Assembly: GCA_021730225.1 (NCBI GenBank)
Contig: CP072532.1
Coordinates: 83,230-147,229, forward strand
DNA length: 64,000 bases
Direction: 5' to 3'
Origin: Candidatus Vesicomyidisocius sp. Agig_15_S12
GTDB lineage: Bacteria; Pseudomonadota; Gammaproteobacteria; PS1; Pseudothioglobaceae
Below the pieces are notes generated by a model, which saw only the letters and a list, made by a program, of their open reading frames with translations, ran no database searches and was not told the origin of the DNA. How positions within the stretch are numbered: the stretch's first letter is position 1; each line of letters starts with the position of its first letter. The position numbers and the translations under genes were made by a program. Below, one piece after another: positions 19,630 through 31,125 of the stretch.

Positions 19630-21627
19630 TTATAAAAGGGGGATAATCATGATTGCAACGATATTGATAATTTTGATTAATGGATTGATTGCAGGTCCAG
19701 CTGTATCTTTATATGGGTCTCCTACCGTATCACCAGTAATAGCAGCTTTATGGGCGTCTGAACCCTTTCCACCAAAGTGACCGTCTTCGATATATTTTTT
19801 AGCATTATCCCATGCTCCACCACCTGTGGTCATTGATATTGCAACAAAAATACCAGTTGTGATAGAACCAATCAATAATCCCCCTAACGCTTCAGCACCT
19901 AATAATAAACCAACCACAACTGGAAATATGATTGGTAGGATAGAAGGTAATATCATTTCCTTAATGGCTGATTTGGTTAACATATCAACTGCTTTAGAAT
20001 AATCAGGTTTTTGTGTGTAATTCATAATACCTGGTATTTCTTTAAATTGACGACGTACTTCGTTAACAATTCCACCTGCAGCACGACCAACAGCTTCCAT
20101 TGCCATTGAGCCAAATAAATAAGGTACCAACCCACCTAGGAATAAGCCAATAATAACCTTGTGATCTGAGAGGTCAAATGGTATATTACTACCAAATTTA
20201 ATTGAAATTTCATTGGTAAAATCTGCAAATAAAACTAGTGTTGCTAAACCGGCAGAGCCAATTGCATAACCTTTAGTTACTGCTTTAGTAGTATTACCAA
20301 CAGCATCTAAAGGATCAGTAATATTGCGAATTTTTTCTGGAAGTTTAGCCATTTCTGCTATACCTCCAGCATTGTCCGTAATTGGACCATAAGCATCCAG
20401 AGCAACAATAACGCCTGTCATTGATAACATAGCGGTTGCTGAAATTGCAATAGCATATAATCCGCCTAGTTCATATGCCCCCCAAATACTTGCGCATACT
20501 GCAAGGATAGGGAGAGCAGTGGATTTCATGCTTAGGCCAATGCCAGCAATAACGTTAGTGCCATCACCTGTGAGTGACGCTTCTGCAACATGTTGTACAG
20601 GACTATATTGAGTTGACGTGTAATACTCTGTTACTACAACCATAATAGCTGTTAGTGCTAAACCAATGAGTGATGCGTAGAATACATTCATTCCCATGTT
20701 CATGTTATTGGTAATAAAGTAGAAAGTAATTGCGGCTAGTACTGCTGAAACGGTTAAGCCTTTATATAAAGCACCCATGATAGAACCACTATCAGAGACT
20801 TTCACAAAAAAAGTACCTATAATGGATGCAATGATTGAAATTGCTCCTAGAGCTAACGGGTATAAAATAGCATTATTACCTAAGCCTAAAACACCTGCAA
20901 GCATCATAGTTGCAATAATAGTTACTGCATAAGTTTCAAATAAGTCAGCAGCCATACCCGCACAATCACCAACATTATCACCAACGTTATCAGCGATTAC
21001 TGCAGGATTGCGTGGATCGTCTTCTGGGATACCAGCTTCAACTTTACCAACAATATCAGCACCAACGTCAGCACCTTTAGTGAAGATACCACCTCCTAAA
21101 CGCGCGAAAATTGAAATGAGCGAACCACCAAATGCAAGACCAATTAATGCGTGTAATGCGTCTTTTTGTGCAATGCCGTATTCAATCATACTGGCGTAGT
21201 AACCAGAGACACCTAATAATGCTAAGCCAACGACTAACATACCTGTAACAGTACCACCTTTAAAGGCAACTTGAAAAGCAGCATTTATACCATTATTAGC
21301 TGCTTGTGCTGTTCTAGCATTAGATTTAACTGATACATTCATTCCAATATAACCTGTTATACCTGATAATACTGCACCAACTAAAAATCCAAGACCAACT
21401 GTATATCCTAAAAAGTAAGTAATAATGATAAGTAAGATAATACCTACTATAGCAATGGTTGAATATTGACGGTTTAAGTAAGCACTTGCTCCTTGTGCGA
21501 TTGCGTTTGAAATTTCTTTCATTTTTTCATTACCTAAAGGTTGTTTGTTAATCCAGGTAATTGTTAATAAGCCATATAAAACAGCGACAGTTGATGCTGA
21601 AATGGCAAGGATAAGAATTATGTCCAT
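19630..21627 (-). CDS. hppA: Membrane-bound proton-translocating pyrophosphatase
   Basis: A 665-residue polytopic protein of the H+-PPase family. The catalytic loops [18 protein letters not shown] and [12 protein letters not shown] and the C-terminal [15 protein letters not shown] are intact. The segment [10 protein letters not shown] carries the lysine that marks the K+-independent subfamily (the K+-dependent type has alanine there). It couples PPi hydrolysis to proton export, or PPi synthesis to proton entry, at the inner membrane. It lies upstream of neither adk nor pfp in an obvious operon (458-base gap), yet all three share strand and theme. Confidence 0.96.
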   Translation of the reverse strand: MDIILILAISASTVAVLYGLLTITWINKQPLGNEKMKEISNAIAQGASAYLNRQYSTIAIVGIILLIIITYFLGYTVGLGFLVGAVLSGITGYIGMNVSVKSNARTAQAANNGINAAFQVAFKGGTVTGMLVVGLALLGVSGYYASMIEYGIAQKDALHALIGLAFGGSLISIFARLGGGIFTKGADVGADIVGKVEAGIPEDDPRNPAVIADNVGDNVGDCAGMAADLFETYAVTIIATMMLAGVLGLGNNAILYPLALGAISIIASIIGTFFVKVSDSGSIMGALYKGLTVSAVLAAITFYFITNNMNMGMNVFYASLIGLALTAIMVVVTEYYTSTQYSPVQHVAEASLTGDGTNVIAGIGLSMKSTALPILAVCASIWGAYELGGLYAIAISATAMLSMTGVIVALDAYGPITDNAGGIAEMAKLPEKIRNITDPLDAVGNTTKAVTKGYAIGSAGLATLVLFADFTNEISIKFGSNIPFDLSDHKVIIGLFLGGLVPYLFGSMAMEAVGRAAGGIVNEVRRQFKEIPGIMNYTQKPDYSKAVDMLTKSAIKEMILPSILPIIFPVVVGLLLGAEALGGLLIGSITTGIFVAISMTTGGGAWDNAKKYIEDGHFGGKGSDAHKAAITGDTVGDPYKDTAGPAINPLIKIINIVAIMIIPLL

Positions 21628-22085
21628 TATTTTAATTTCTCCTTTTTAGTTATGTGTGTGAATTTTATTTAAGGTTGATTATAGTTAATAATTTCCTATA
21701 TAGTAAAATGATAATTAAAATAATTTTATAGAATTATTTTATTTTTAATTATCATTTAGAGTCTTAATAAATGCTAGTATTTGTTTCAGTATGTGGTTTT
21801 GATATTATGATCAAAACCCCCTTATTTAAATATAATCTAAGTTTTAAGTAGTTTTTTAATAAAAAAAGGTTTAGCTTGTTTAACCGAAAATATTTGAGGT
21901 GTAATTATAGAAGTAATGCTGATTGAGTTTTGGGAAATAGCATCATTTTGCAATTAGGTGTTATCTAATGGATTTAAGATGCTATTTGATAAAACAGTAA
22001 ATTTTAATTGTTGGTTAATAAACTATTATTGAAACAGTATGTTAATTTCTCTTGTACTAGTTTTAATCATAAGAAATTAAACTGC
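21628..22085. other. Gap between adk and hppA with two inverted repeats
   Basis: The 458 bases hold no gene. An interrupted AT-only inverted repeat occupies 21708-21755 (ATGATAATT ... AATTATCAT), and a 10-bp perfect repeat AAATAGCATC / GATGCTATTT is at 21935-21944 and 21978-21987. Either could end adk transcription or shape the hppA leader. An AGGAGAAATT ribosome binding site for hppA lies at about 21629-21640 on the reverse strand. Confidence 0.5.
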
Positions 22086-22829
<744 letters not shown>

Positions 22830-22842
22830 TTAGGAATAAGAT

Positions 22843-24087
22843 TTAAACTTTAAATGGAGGTAATTTTTTATCCGCCATTAATTTTTTCATTACTACATAA
22901 TCAGGTAAACCATTTTTGTATGGTGGATAGTCTTCACCTTCGATAAGTGGTTGTAAATATTCACGACAAGCCTCAGTAATGCCAAATCCGTCATTAGAAA
23001 TATAGTTCATAAGCATCATTTTTTCAATGTTGGCAATATCCTTTAACTTGCCTGAACCAATTTTCCAAGTATAAGGATTATTTGATGTTCGAATAATAGC
23101 AGGCATGACTGAGTTTTTACCTTCAAGCGCCATGTTAACAGCTGCCTGACCTAATGCATAAGCTTGCTTAACATCGGATTTTGAGGCTAAGTGACGAGCA
23201 GCACGTTGCAAGTAATCTGCAACTGCCCAGTGGTATTTATAACCTAAGGTATTTTTAATTAATTTAGCAATAATGGGTGCTACGCCACCAAGTTGAGCAT
23301 GACCAAAATCATCGTGTGTATTTTGCTCTGATAGGAAACGACCATCTGGCCATTTTGCACCTTCGGATACAACAATTGTGCAGTAGCCAAATTCTTTGAC
23401 ATTTTTATCAACTTTAGTTAAGAATTTTTTTTCATCAAAACCAACTTCTGGGAATAAAATCACGACAGGGATGGAATTATCAACTAAACCACCTGCTGAT
23501 GCAATCCAACCTGCATGACGACCCATAACTTCAAGGACAAATATTTTAGTTGAAGTTGCTGCCATTGAGGCGACGTCAAAACTAGCTTCCATGGTAGAAA
23601 CAGCAATATATTTAGCTACTGATCCAAAACCTGGAGAATTGTCTGTAATTGGTAAGTCGTTATCAACTGTTTTAGGTATATGAATAGCTTGAATTGGGTA
23701 GCCCATTGATTCAGATATTTGGGAAACTTTTAAACAAGTATCTGCTGAATCGCCACCACCGTTGTAAAAAAAATAACAAATATTATGCGCTTTAAAAACT
23801 TCGATTAGTCTTTCGTATTCTGCTTTGTTTGTTTCTAAAGATTTCATTTTATAACGACAAGAGCCAAAGCCACCAGAAGGTGTGTGTTTTAAGGCTTTAA
23901 TATCGTCACTAGATTCTTTTGAAGTATCTATTAAATTTTCAGTTAACGCACCAATAATGCCGTTTTTACCTGCATAAACTGTACCGATTTTATTTGAATG
24001 TTTACGCGCTGTTTCAATTACACCACAAGCTGATGCGTTAATTACAGCAGTAACACCTCCTGATTGTGCATAAAAAGCATTTTTCAT
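22843..24087 (-). CDS. pfp: PPi-dependent 6-phosphofructokinase
   Basis: A 414-residue phosphofructokinase. In the donor site the ATP-enzyme motif GGDG is replaced by N-G-G-G-D113-S, which places Asp at the position that blocks the ATP alpha-phosphate, and the following PKTVDND (138-144) has the lysine typical of PPi-dependent enzymes. MGRHAGWIA is the substrate-binding motif. The reaction is reversible: fructose-6-P + PPi to fructose-1,6-bisP + Pi. In autotrophic relatives this enzyme has been proposed also to act on sedoheptulose phosphates in a modified Calvin cycle. Confidence 0.93.
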   Translation of the reverse strand: MKNAFYAQSGGVTAVINASACGVIETARKHSNKIGTVYAGKNGIIGALTENLIDTSKESSDDIKALKHTPSGGFGSCRYKMKSLETNKAEYERLIEVFKAHNICYFFYNGGGDSADTCLKVSQISESMGYPIQAIHIPKTVDNDLPITDNSPGFGSVAKYIAVSTMEASFDVASMAATSTKIFVLEVMGRHAGWIASAGGLVDNSIPVVILFPEVGFDEKKFLTKVDKNVKEFGYCTIVVSEGAKWPDGRFLSEQNTHDDFGHAQLGGVAPIIAKLIKNTLGYKYHWAVADYLQRAARHLASKSDVKQAYALGQAAVNMALEGKNSVMPAIIRTSNNPYTWKIGSGKLKDIANIEKMMLMNYISNDGFGITEACREYLQPLIEGEDYPPYKNGLPDYVVMKKLMADKKLPPFKV

Positions 24088-24140
24088 TGTTTTTCCTTAA
24101 TTTCTTAAATTTCAATAATTATACCTTTAAATTATTGAAT

Positions 24141-24623
24141 TTAATTGAAAATGTAAGGAGTAATTTTCCATTTTTGGAAGTGGTTAATTTTAAGAATAAA
24201 GCATTTTGAACCACCATGATTGCGTATTTTCCCAGCAGCACCAGGGTTGATAATCCAAGGTGTTTTTATTTTATCTATGACTTGTTTGTGAGTATGTCCA
24301 TAAATGATAATTTTTGAATTGGGATAGGCGGCTCTTAACGAATTATGAGAAGGTTGATGATGTCCATGTTTGTGTCCATGTTCGATTATGATGTTCCCAC
24401 TTGAAAAACTTAATTTTTCTATTAGATTTAGATGAGTTATGTGTGTGTCATTATTGCCTTGAATAGCAATTAATTTTTGTTTAGGTCTAAGTACTTGAAG
24501 GGTTTTTTCATCAATAATATCACCAGCATGAATAATAATATCGCATTGGTTCATTAACTTAACAATATTGGGATGAATAAATCCATGCGTGTCTGAGAGA
24601 ATGCCAATTGATGTATTCATCAT
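24141..24623 (-). CDS. YfcE/MJ0936-family metallophosphoesterase
   Basis: A 160-residue calcineurin-like phosphoesterase. The metal-binding motifs appear in order: SDTHG, HAGDI, GNND, HGH and GHTH. This is the compact YfcE/MJ0936 architecture; those enzymes hydrolyse phosphodiesters, but the physiological substrate is unknown. Two ATGs are adjacent; an AAGGA lies 10 bases before the first. It is 53 bases upstream of the pfp start on the same strand. Confidence 0.9.
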   Translation of the reverse strand: MMNTSIGILSDTHGFIHPNIVKLMNQCDIIIHAGDIIDEKTLQVLRPKQKLIAIQGNNDTHITHLNLIEKLSFSSGNIIIEHGHKHGHHQPSHNSLRAAYPNSKIIIYGHTHKQVIDKIKTPWIINPGAAGKIRNHGGSKCFILKINHFQKWKITPYIFN

Positions 24624-25267
24624 ATGTTAATATTCCTTGATAGGTCACAAGCTTGTTTAAAATTTTTGATATTAGTAAGTTCTTTTGTTGATTTTATATT
24701 ATATATGCGAGTTGATTTTATTAATGGCAATGGATAGTGTTAGTGTTAATGCCATATTATTTAGAGGAATTTAGTACAGATAAAGAGTTGTCAAAAGAAG
24801 ATATTCTTGTTTGTTAAGCTTATTTGAATTTTTTAATTTGTACCAAAATCACTGTTCTTTACTGTTCTTTTTTGTATTTTAGTTATACTATAAAACAATA
24901 AAACAATTGCATTAAAAGATTGTATCAAATAAGTCGTTTGTGTTTTCAATTAAATGGTGTTTCTATGAATGTTAATAACTAAATATATGTACTTTTTGTG
25001 TCTTTTGTTCTATAGTCTATCATAAAAGGATGTTAGTCGTATGAACTATATCTTTTTATGTTTTGATAAAATCCAGTTTAAGTACTTTTTGTCAATAAGT
25101 CAAACAATACGAATGCAACTTTCATAGATTCTCTTAGGTGTATTAGGCTGGGTTTATTATCAAATACTAATGGAGTATGTAATATTTTCATTTAAAAATT
25201 CTAGTTTAGCAAAGTATTGCTTATGTTTAATAAAATTAAAATAGTGCCTATTGAAGATTAATTAATA
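24624..25267. other. Non-coding gap of 644 bases
   Basis: It lies between the end of cysS and the phosphoesterase start, all on the reverse strand. It is AT-rich with stops in all frames. A short direct repeat (ACTGTTCTTT twice, near 24850-24870) is the only structure I noticed. No relic could be assigned. Confidence 0.45.
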
Positions 25268-26656
25268 CTATTTTTTACGCCAAGTTGTACCATTGATATT
25301 ATCCTCCAGTATAATATCAAATTTAGTTAGTTCATCTCTAATGTAGTCACTTAGTGTAAAATCTTTATTAATTCTGGCTTTATTTCTATTGGTGATTTTT
25401 GTGTTAATTTGTTCATCAGATAAAGAAATACCTTGTTTTAAAAATTTATCTGCATTCATCTGTAAAATACCAATATAACCACCGAGTTTTTTTAATAATT
25501 GTGCCAAGGTGTTAGCTTGGTCAGTATTATTTTCACGTTGTATATTGACTGTTTTTGCCAATTCAAATAAAACACTTAAAGCAATAGGTGTGTTAAAGTC
25601 ATCGTCAAGTGCTTCATTAAATCGAACTGAATAATCAAAATGTATAGATATTCCCTCAGTTCTTATATTAGAAGTATTTAAGCCACGAATAGTGGTATAT
25701 AAACGAGACAGTGATGATTTTGCTTTATTAAGATTTTCATCTGAGAAGTTGAGTGGACTGTGGTAATGAGAACTCATGATGAAATAACGCAAGATTTCGC
25801 CATTATATTTTTTTAATACATTACGAATTGTGAAAAAATTATTCAGCGATTTGCTCATTTTTTTATTATTAATATTTACAAAACCAACATGCATCCAGAT
25901 ATTAACAAAAGTGCAATTGTTTGCACCTTCAGATTGTGCAATTTCGTTTTCATGATGGGGGAAGGTTAAGTCCATTCCACCACCATGAATATCAAAATGA
26001 TTACCTAAGTGATGTGTGGACATAGCAGAGCATTCAATATGCCAACCAGGTCGACCCTTTCCCCAAGGAGATGACCAACTTGGTTCGTTAGGTTTGGACA
26101 TTTTCCAGAGGACAAAATCTAGCGGGTCTTTTTTGGCATTTTCCACCTTAATTCTAGCTCCTACTTCAAGTTTATTAAGGTTTTTCCTTGAAAATTTTCC
26201 ATAATTTTTAAAATGTCGTACTGAATAATAAACATCACCATTATGAGCTTGATAGGCAAAGCCTTTCTCAATTAACGACTTAATCATACAAAATATTTGT
26301 TCCATTGTATTGGTTGCACGTGGTTCAATATCAGGTGGTAGTATGCCAAGTGCATGTTCATCCTCGTGCATAGCGTCAATAAAGCGATTGGTCAATGTGT
26401 GTATATCTTCTTTATTTTCAACGGCACGTTTGATAATTTTGTCATCAATATCGGTAATATTGCGTACATATTCAACATTTGAGAAATGTCGTCTAAGATG
26501 GCGGGTGATGACATCAAACATCACCAATACTCGTGCATGACCCATATGACAATAATCATAAACTGTCATTCCACAAACATAAATACCCACTTTATTATTA
26601 TTAATTGGGAGAAAAATCTCTTTTTGTTTACTGAGGGTATTGTAAATTTTAAGCAT
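25268..26656 (-). CDS. cysS: Cysteinyl-tRNA synthetase
   Basis: A 462-residue class I synthetase of normal length. It has the HIGH box H37-M-G-H40, the KMSKS loop at 266-270, and the zinc ligands C28, C209, H234 and E238 (GGGMDLTFPHHENE). It charges tRNA-Cys. The N-terminus MLKIYNTLSKQKEIF is typical, so the first ATG is kept. It is divergent from the peroxiredoxin gene, with 141 bases between the starts. Confidence 0.96.
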   Translation of the reverse strand: MLKIYNTLSKQKEIFLPINNNKVGIYVCGMTVYDYCHMGHARVLVMFDVITRHLRRHFSNVEYVRNITDIDDKIIKRAVENKEDIHTLTNRFIDAMHEDEHALGILPPDIEPRATNTMEQIFCMIKSLIEKGFAYQAHNGDVYYSVRHFKNYGKFSRKNLNKLEVGARIKVENAKKDPLDFVLWKMSKPNEPSWSSPWGKGRPGWHIECSAMSTHHLGNHFDIHGGGMDLTFPHHENEIAQSEGANNCTFVNIWMHVGFVNINNKKMSKSLNNFFTIRNVLKKYNGEILRYFIMSSHYHSPLNFSDENLNKAKSSLSRLYTTIRGLNTSNIRTEGISIHFDYSVRFNEALDDDFNTPIALSVLFELAKTVNIQRENNTDQANTLAQLLKKLGGYIGILQMNADKFLKQGISLSDEQINTKITNRNKARINKDFTLSDYIRDELTKFDIILEDNINGTTWRKK

Positions 26657-26797
26657 AAGTAGTATTTTACGTAAGTATTTATCAAGTTTTGTCTTGTCAA
26701 TAAAATATAAACCCTTACTTTCTGAATTATGATTTATTAGTATAAGTAACTGTATAATTGATTAAAAATTTTTTTAAATTATATATAGGACAAATAT

Positions 26798-27397
26798 ATG
26801 AATGTTTTAGTAACACAACAAGCTCCAGATTTTAAAGCTGCTGCTGTTTTAGCAGATAGTACTATTGTTAATAATTTTCAACTTTCTGACTTTAAAGGCA
26901 AGAAGATTGTATTATTTTTTTATCCATTAGATTTTACTTTTGTTTGTCCTTCAGAAATTTTAGCGCATCATCATAGAATGAAGCAGTTTAATGACAAAGG
27001 TGTTAAAGTGGTTGGTGTTTCAGTAGATTCACAATTTACGCATAATGCGTGGCGTAAGATCGCTCCAATGGATGGTGGGTTAGGCGTTATTGATTTTCCA
27101 TTGGTGGCTGATACTAATCATTCTATTATGAAGTCTTATGGTATTGCGCATCCAACAGGTGTTGCATTGCGTGCGTCGTTTTTAATTGATGAGAATTTTG
27201 ATATTCGTCATCAAGTAGTGAATGATTTACCACTAGGACGTAATGTTGATGAAATGTTGCGGATGGTTGATGCACTTAATTTTCATAGTAAGTATGGCGA
27301 AGTTTGCCCCGCAGGTTGGAATGATGGTGATGAAGGTATGAAAGATACACCTGCAGGTGTAGCTAATTATTTATCACAATATGCTGATAAATTGTAA
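26798..27397 (+). CDS. Typical 2-Cys peroxiredoxin (AhpC/Prx1 type)
   Basis: A 199-residue peroxidase with the peroxidatic cysteine C50 in FVCPSE and the resolving cysteine C170 in GEVCPAGW, the usual spacing for Prx1/AhpC. It reduces hydrogen peroxide and organic peroxides in the cytosol. A TAGGA ribosome binding site precedes the ATG. A rubredoxin gene follows after 47 bases, suggesting that the rubredoxin may supply electrons; no AhpF is visible. Confidence 0.94.
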   Translation: MNVLVTQQAPDFKAAAVLADSTIVNNFQLSDFKGKKIVLFFYPLDFTFVCPSEILAHHHRMKQFNDKGVKVVGVSVDSQFTHNAWRKIAPMDGGLGVIDFPLVADTNHSIMKSYGIAHPTGVALRASFLIDENFDIRHQVVNDLPLGRNVDEMLRMVDALNFHSKYGEVCPAGWNDGDEGMKDTPAGVANYLSQYADKL

Positions 27398-27444
27398 GTG
27401 AATAAGTTTCATTTTCTTGTAATCTTATGCAGGGAGAATTGGTA

Positions 27445-27615
27445 ATGGTAATGAAGAAGTATAAATGTATTGTGTGTGGTTGGGTATATGATGAATCTTT
27501 GGGTGCACCTAAAGAGGGAGCTGAGTTAGCCCAAAAATGGGAAAATATTCCTGAGGATTGGGTGTGTCCGGATTGTGGTGCTAGTAAGTCTGAGTTTGAA
27601 ATTGTTGAAATCTAG
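27445..27615 (+). CDS. Rubredoxin
   Basis: A 56-residue one-iron electron carrier with both CxxCG motifs, CIVCGW and CPDCGAS, spaced as in the family. Three candidate ATGs are in frame (27427, 27445, 27451). I chose 27445 because AGGGAGA at 27431-27437 sits 7 bases before it. It lies between the peroxiredoxin and leuB, all on the plus strand. Confidence 0.93.
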   Translation: MVMKKYKCIVCGWVYDESLGAPKEGAELAQKWENIPEDWVCPDCGASKSEFEIVEI

Positions 27616-27649
27616 TTAAATACTGTTTAAAGATTAATATAAAGAAAGA

Positions 27650-28732
27650 ATGTCAAAAGTATTAATATTACCAGGTGATGGCATTGGTCAAGAGGTGATA
27701 ATACAAGCACTTAAAGTGATTGATTTTCTTAATGTAAATTTTAATCTTGGTATGACGCTTGAACATGGCCTGATTGGTGGTAGTGCTTATGATGCAACTG
27801 GTTATCCTTTGCCACAAGATACATTGGATGTTGCGCGTAAATGTGATTCTATTTTATTAGGTGCTGTGGGCGGTTATAAGTGGGAATCTTTATTACGTGA
27901 TTTTCGGCCAGAGCAAGGTTTATTAAGACTACGTGCAGAAATGGATTTGTTTTCTAATTTACGTCCTGCAATTCTATATTCACAACTCATTAGTGCTTCT
28001 ACATTAAAAAAAGAAGTTGTATTAGGACTTGATTTGATGATTGTTCGTGAGTTGATTTCCGGTATTTATTTTGGCAAACCACGAGGTATAGAGATACGTA
28101 ACGGACAAAGATATGGCTTTAACACAGCCACTTATTCTGAGTCAGAAATTAGGCGTATTGGGCATTCAGCTTTTGAAATTGCACAACTCCGTAATAAGCG
28201 TATTTGTTCTGTAGATAAAGCAAACGTGTTAGAGGTATGTGAATTATGGCGTAAGGTTATGATAGATCTGGGTAAAGATTACCCAGATGTTGAGCTGTCA
28301 CATATGTATGTAGATAATGTTGCAATGCAATTAGTTAGAGCGCCTAAGCAATTTGATGTAATAGTTACCTCAAATCTATTTGGTGACGTATTGAGTGATT
28401 GTGCAGCAATGTTGACTGGTTCAATTGGTATGTTGCCATCAGCTTCACTTAATCAATATGGGTTTGGTATGTATGAACCTATTCATGGTTCAGCGCCTGA
28501 TATTGAAGGCAAAGATATTGCTAATCCATTGGCGGCTATTTTATCGGTTGCTATGATGTTGCGTTATTCACTTAATCAAGTGCATTTAGCGCTTAAAATT
28601 GAAGGGGCAGTTAATGCTGTATTGGATAAAGGTTATCGCACGCTGGATATTTTAACGGAAGGTGGCATGGTTGTTGGTACGAACGAAATGGGTAATTTGG
28701 TTGTAGAGGCATTAGAAGATTTTAGTCTATGA
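27650..28732 (+). CDS. leuB: 3-isopropylmalate dehydrogenase
   Basis: A 360-residue NAD-dependent decarboxylating dehydrogenase in leucine synthesis. The N-terminus has [10 protein letters not shown]; the substrate arginines lie in [15 protein letters not shown] and in the [10 protein letters not shown] region. The metal-binding [10 protein letters not shown] and [14 protein letters not shown] are present. The ATG follows AAAGAA. The stop overlaps a 12-codon open frame (28729-28767) that may be the stub of a lost downstream gene. Confidence 0.95.
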   Translation: MSKVLILPGDGIGQEVIIQALKVIDFLNVNFNLGMTLEHGLIGGSAYDATGYPLPQDTLDVARKCDSILLGAVGGYKWESLLRDFRPEQGLLRLRAEMDLFSNLRPAILYSQLISASTLKKEVVLGLDLMIVRELISGIYFGKPRGIEIRNGQRYGFNTATYSESEIRRIGHSAFEIAQLRNKRICSVDKANVLEVCELWRKVMIDLGKDYPDVELSHMYVDNVAMQLVRAPKQFDVIVTSNLFGDVLSDCAAMLTGSIGMLPSASLNQYGFGMYEPIHGSAPDIEGKDIANPLAAILSVAMMLRYSLNQVHLALKIEGAVNAVLDKGYRTLDILTEGGMVVGTNEMGNLVVEALEDFSL

Positions 28733-28767
28733 ATCCAAATGTTTTAGAGTTTGATGATTATCTATAA
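28729..28767 (+). pseudogene. 12-codon stub coupled to leuB, possible remnant of a lost gene
   Basis: An ATGA overlap with the leuB stop starts a frame reading [12 protein letters not shown] and then TAA. The tight coupling is what one expects of a real downstream gene, but nothing continues afterwards. I cannot name the ancestor. The peptide could also be meaningless. Confidence 0.3.
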
Positions 28768-29771
28768 AGTTATTGTTTGATAAGATTTATCATCGAATAG
28801 TAAGACATTATTTAGCTATATAGTTTTGTCAAAAGATTTTTATCTATCTTATAGAAAGATACTCTTGTTTAACTGTAGATATAATTTTAATTATGGGTAA
28901 GAAGTCTTAACATTTTTTAAAATAAAATTGTACAAGCTGCTACTATTATTTATCTTTATTTGAGTCTTTAATTCTTAAAATGATACAAGATTATCTTAAA
29001 AATTAGTTTGATTTTACAAAAGCAAAAGACTATGTATTTATATGAATAATTATATTGTTGAGAATGAATACTTAAGAAAAATAGGAAAATATAGAAATTT
29101 CAGTGGCCATTAATGAAATTTATAGAAATTAGTATATTTATTATTTATTAAGATAAATCAATTGATAGTTATCAACTATTTATACTAAGAATTTTGCATA
29201 TTATTTTGATTATTTAATATTATATGTTAATGTTAATCCAATATACAAGCCTTTTTCCTTGACTTAATTTATTAAGTTTTGTGGTGCTACTTTTTAGTTT
29301 TTTATTTAAGTTTTGTTAATATCTAGTAGAGATTATTTTTATTCTATCATTGACAATTTATGTCACGATTAAAAAAGTATTTTAATAGTATAACTTTTTG
29401 TATTTAACTCATAAAAAATACAAAAAGTTTAATTAGAATTAAATTCTATTATAGATACTACTGCATTAAGTCTTGTGAATGATCTATAAATTACGCTAAA
29501 ATTTAGCAATGAATAAAAGAAGGTTTAACTATGTAGCCAATGCTTGCTAGATTCGTGTTAAAAATAAAGAGTTGTTCAATAAATGGAATTTACTATTTGA
29601 ATAAAATATCATTTGATGAAATTTGTGTATTTGTAGTATTTTTTTTTAAAAATAACGACGTTAACATAGCAACAAAGATTGTTATCGATTATCAACATAT
29701 AAATAGATTGATTAATCTAACTAAGCTGCATAAATAATAACTTTTATCTATTTTGTTGCATAAGTTAAGTT
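28768..29771. other. Non-coding gap of about 1 kb
   Basis: This is the longest clearly empty region in the window. It is AT-rich, has stops in all frames and no detectable tRNA, repeat or terminator. One open frame of 65 codons (29540-29737) has no ribosome binding site and a composition like the surrounding DNA, so I do not count it. The stretch probably represents one or more completely eroded genes. Confidence 0.5.
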
Positions 29772-30650
29772 TTACAACTCTAGTGCTTCAACTTCAAGTA
29801 GTACTTTACTAATGTGATTACCAAGTTGGTAATCAAACCCATACCAATTTTTATAGGGATTTAATTTTTTAATGGCGATAGGTTTAATTTCATAGTCAGT
29901 AAAATCTTTTTCATAATCTTTTTTAACTTCAGATTGAATGATTAGCAGATAATCTAAAAATGGCTTAACAGCATGGTTTACATTGCCTGATGAACCATGG
30001 CCAGGTACGTAATAATTTAGACTTAAGTTTGTTGCATATTGCAATACTTTGATGTTGTCATGTATGCTAGAGCTATTGTCAAAATGACCCATACGATTAA
30101 CAAAACTATTATCTCCTAAGAATAGAGTTTTACTGTTAATATGTTCAATCATAATATCTATATTAGTGTGTGATTTGATGGTGGGGTTATGAATTTTAAA
30201 TTGTTCTGAGTCTAATCTGATTACTTGTAAATGTTGGGTTGGATTAGTCGGGTAAGTGGCAATCGTGTCTTTTGCTAAACCGTTAGTTAGTGTGGTCATT
30301 AGATTAATCCATTTATTGTCTTTTCCATTTTTAGCCTCAATAATCATTTGTGGATGGGCATAAATCTTAGTATTTGGATATTTTTTGATAATTGCATGAT
30401 TACCTAACCAGTGGTCGCCATGAATATGTGTATTAAAGACAGAAATAATATGTTTTTAGTAATTTTTTCAACTTCTTTAATTATTTTTTACCAATATCAT
30501 AAGTACTACCTGGGTCAATAATAATAACACCTTTTTTCTCAATAATAATGCCATGGTTGTTTATAAACCCTTGGTTTTGAATATTCTGATCCCCAAATGG
30601 ACCATGAATGACAAGTAGATTATTTTTAATATTTACCCAACAAAAATTGT
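29772..30650 (-). pseudogene. MBL-fold metallo-hydrolase pseudogene (two frameshifts)
   Basis: Reading the reverse strand, recognisable sequence begins near 30650 (NNLLVIHGPFGDQN), passes through the zinc motif HIHGDHW (30408-30428) and continues in an intact 191-codon frame to YYVPGHGSSG and beyond. Two single-base deletions break it, one in an A-run at 30481-30492 and one at 30440-30457. No start codon is available upstream, where an in-frame stop occurs. The family is the broad metallo-beta-lactamase fold; the closest relatives seem to be secreted MBL hydrolases of sulfur-oxidising or methylotrophic bacteria, but the substrate is unknown. Confidence 0.85.
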
Positions 30651-31125
30651 TGTATCTTATCAGATTTATAGGTATAATGTATTAAACAGAGTTGTTCTTT
30701 TTTATTGTATAAAGTTAAACATATAACAGTTAAGAGGAGTTTAATTTTGTTGATATAATAAGTCATACTTGGGAATAAATCATAAATCATAAATTATTTT
30801 TAATGAATACAATTTTTCTTGTAGAGCTTTTTATGAGCATTACGAGAGTAGTTATTCCTAGTTTAGTAGATGCAGAATTTCATTTAGGTAAGTAATAATG
30901 CTTATTGTTAATTTCCTTTGTTGTATTTGGCGTGATTTTGTTTATACTGCGATGGCATGAATATTGGATATAGTTGTGCAAATAATTTAAGTATTAATAG
31001 CGTTAATTTTTATTAGCATATATTGATATGATTGTATCTAAACTATGCGTTTTAATGATGATGCTAAATCGTAAGATTTATGTTTGGCATTAATCAATGG
31101 CATTAATCAATGGCATAATCTGACT
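30651..31125. other. Gap before nudE with possible relic and a 13-bp repeat
   Basis: No gene is intact. A 20-codon frame at 30833-30895 starts MSITRVVIPSLVDAEF and ends at TAA; it vaguely recalls the start of a lipoyl-domain protein, but this is too short to claim. Directly before nudE, GGCATTAATCAAT is repeated in tandem at 31086-31098 and 31099-31111. Confidence 0.4.

Noticed and set aside
29540-29737. 65-codon open frame on the plus strand in the 1-kb gap after leuB
   Set aside because: There is no ribosome binding site, the start is not conserved-looking, and the protein is a low-complexity mix typical of AT-rich non-coding DNA.
30833-30895. 20-codon frame resembling the start of a lipoyl-domain protein
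   Set aside because: It is too short to separate from chance and has no continuing frame.
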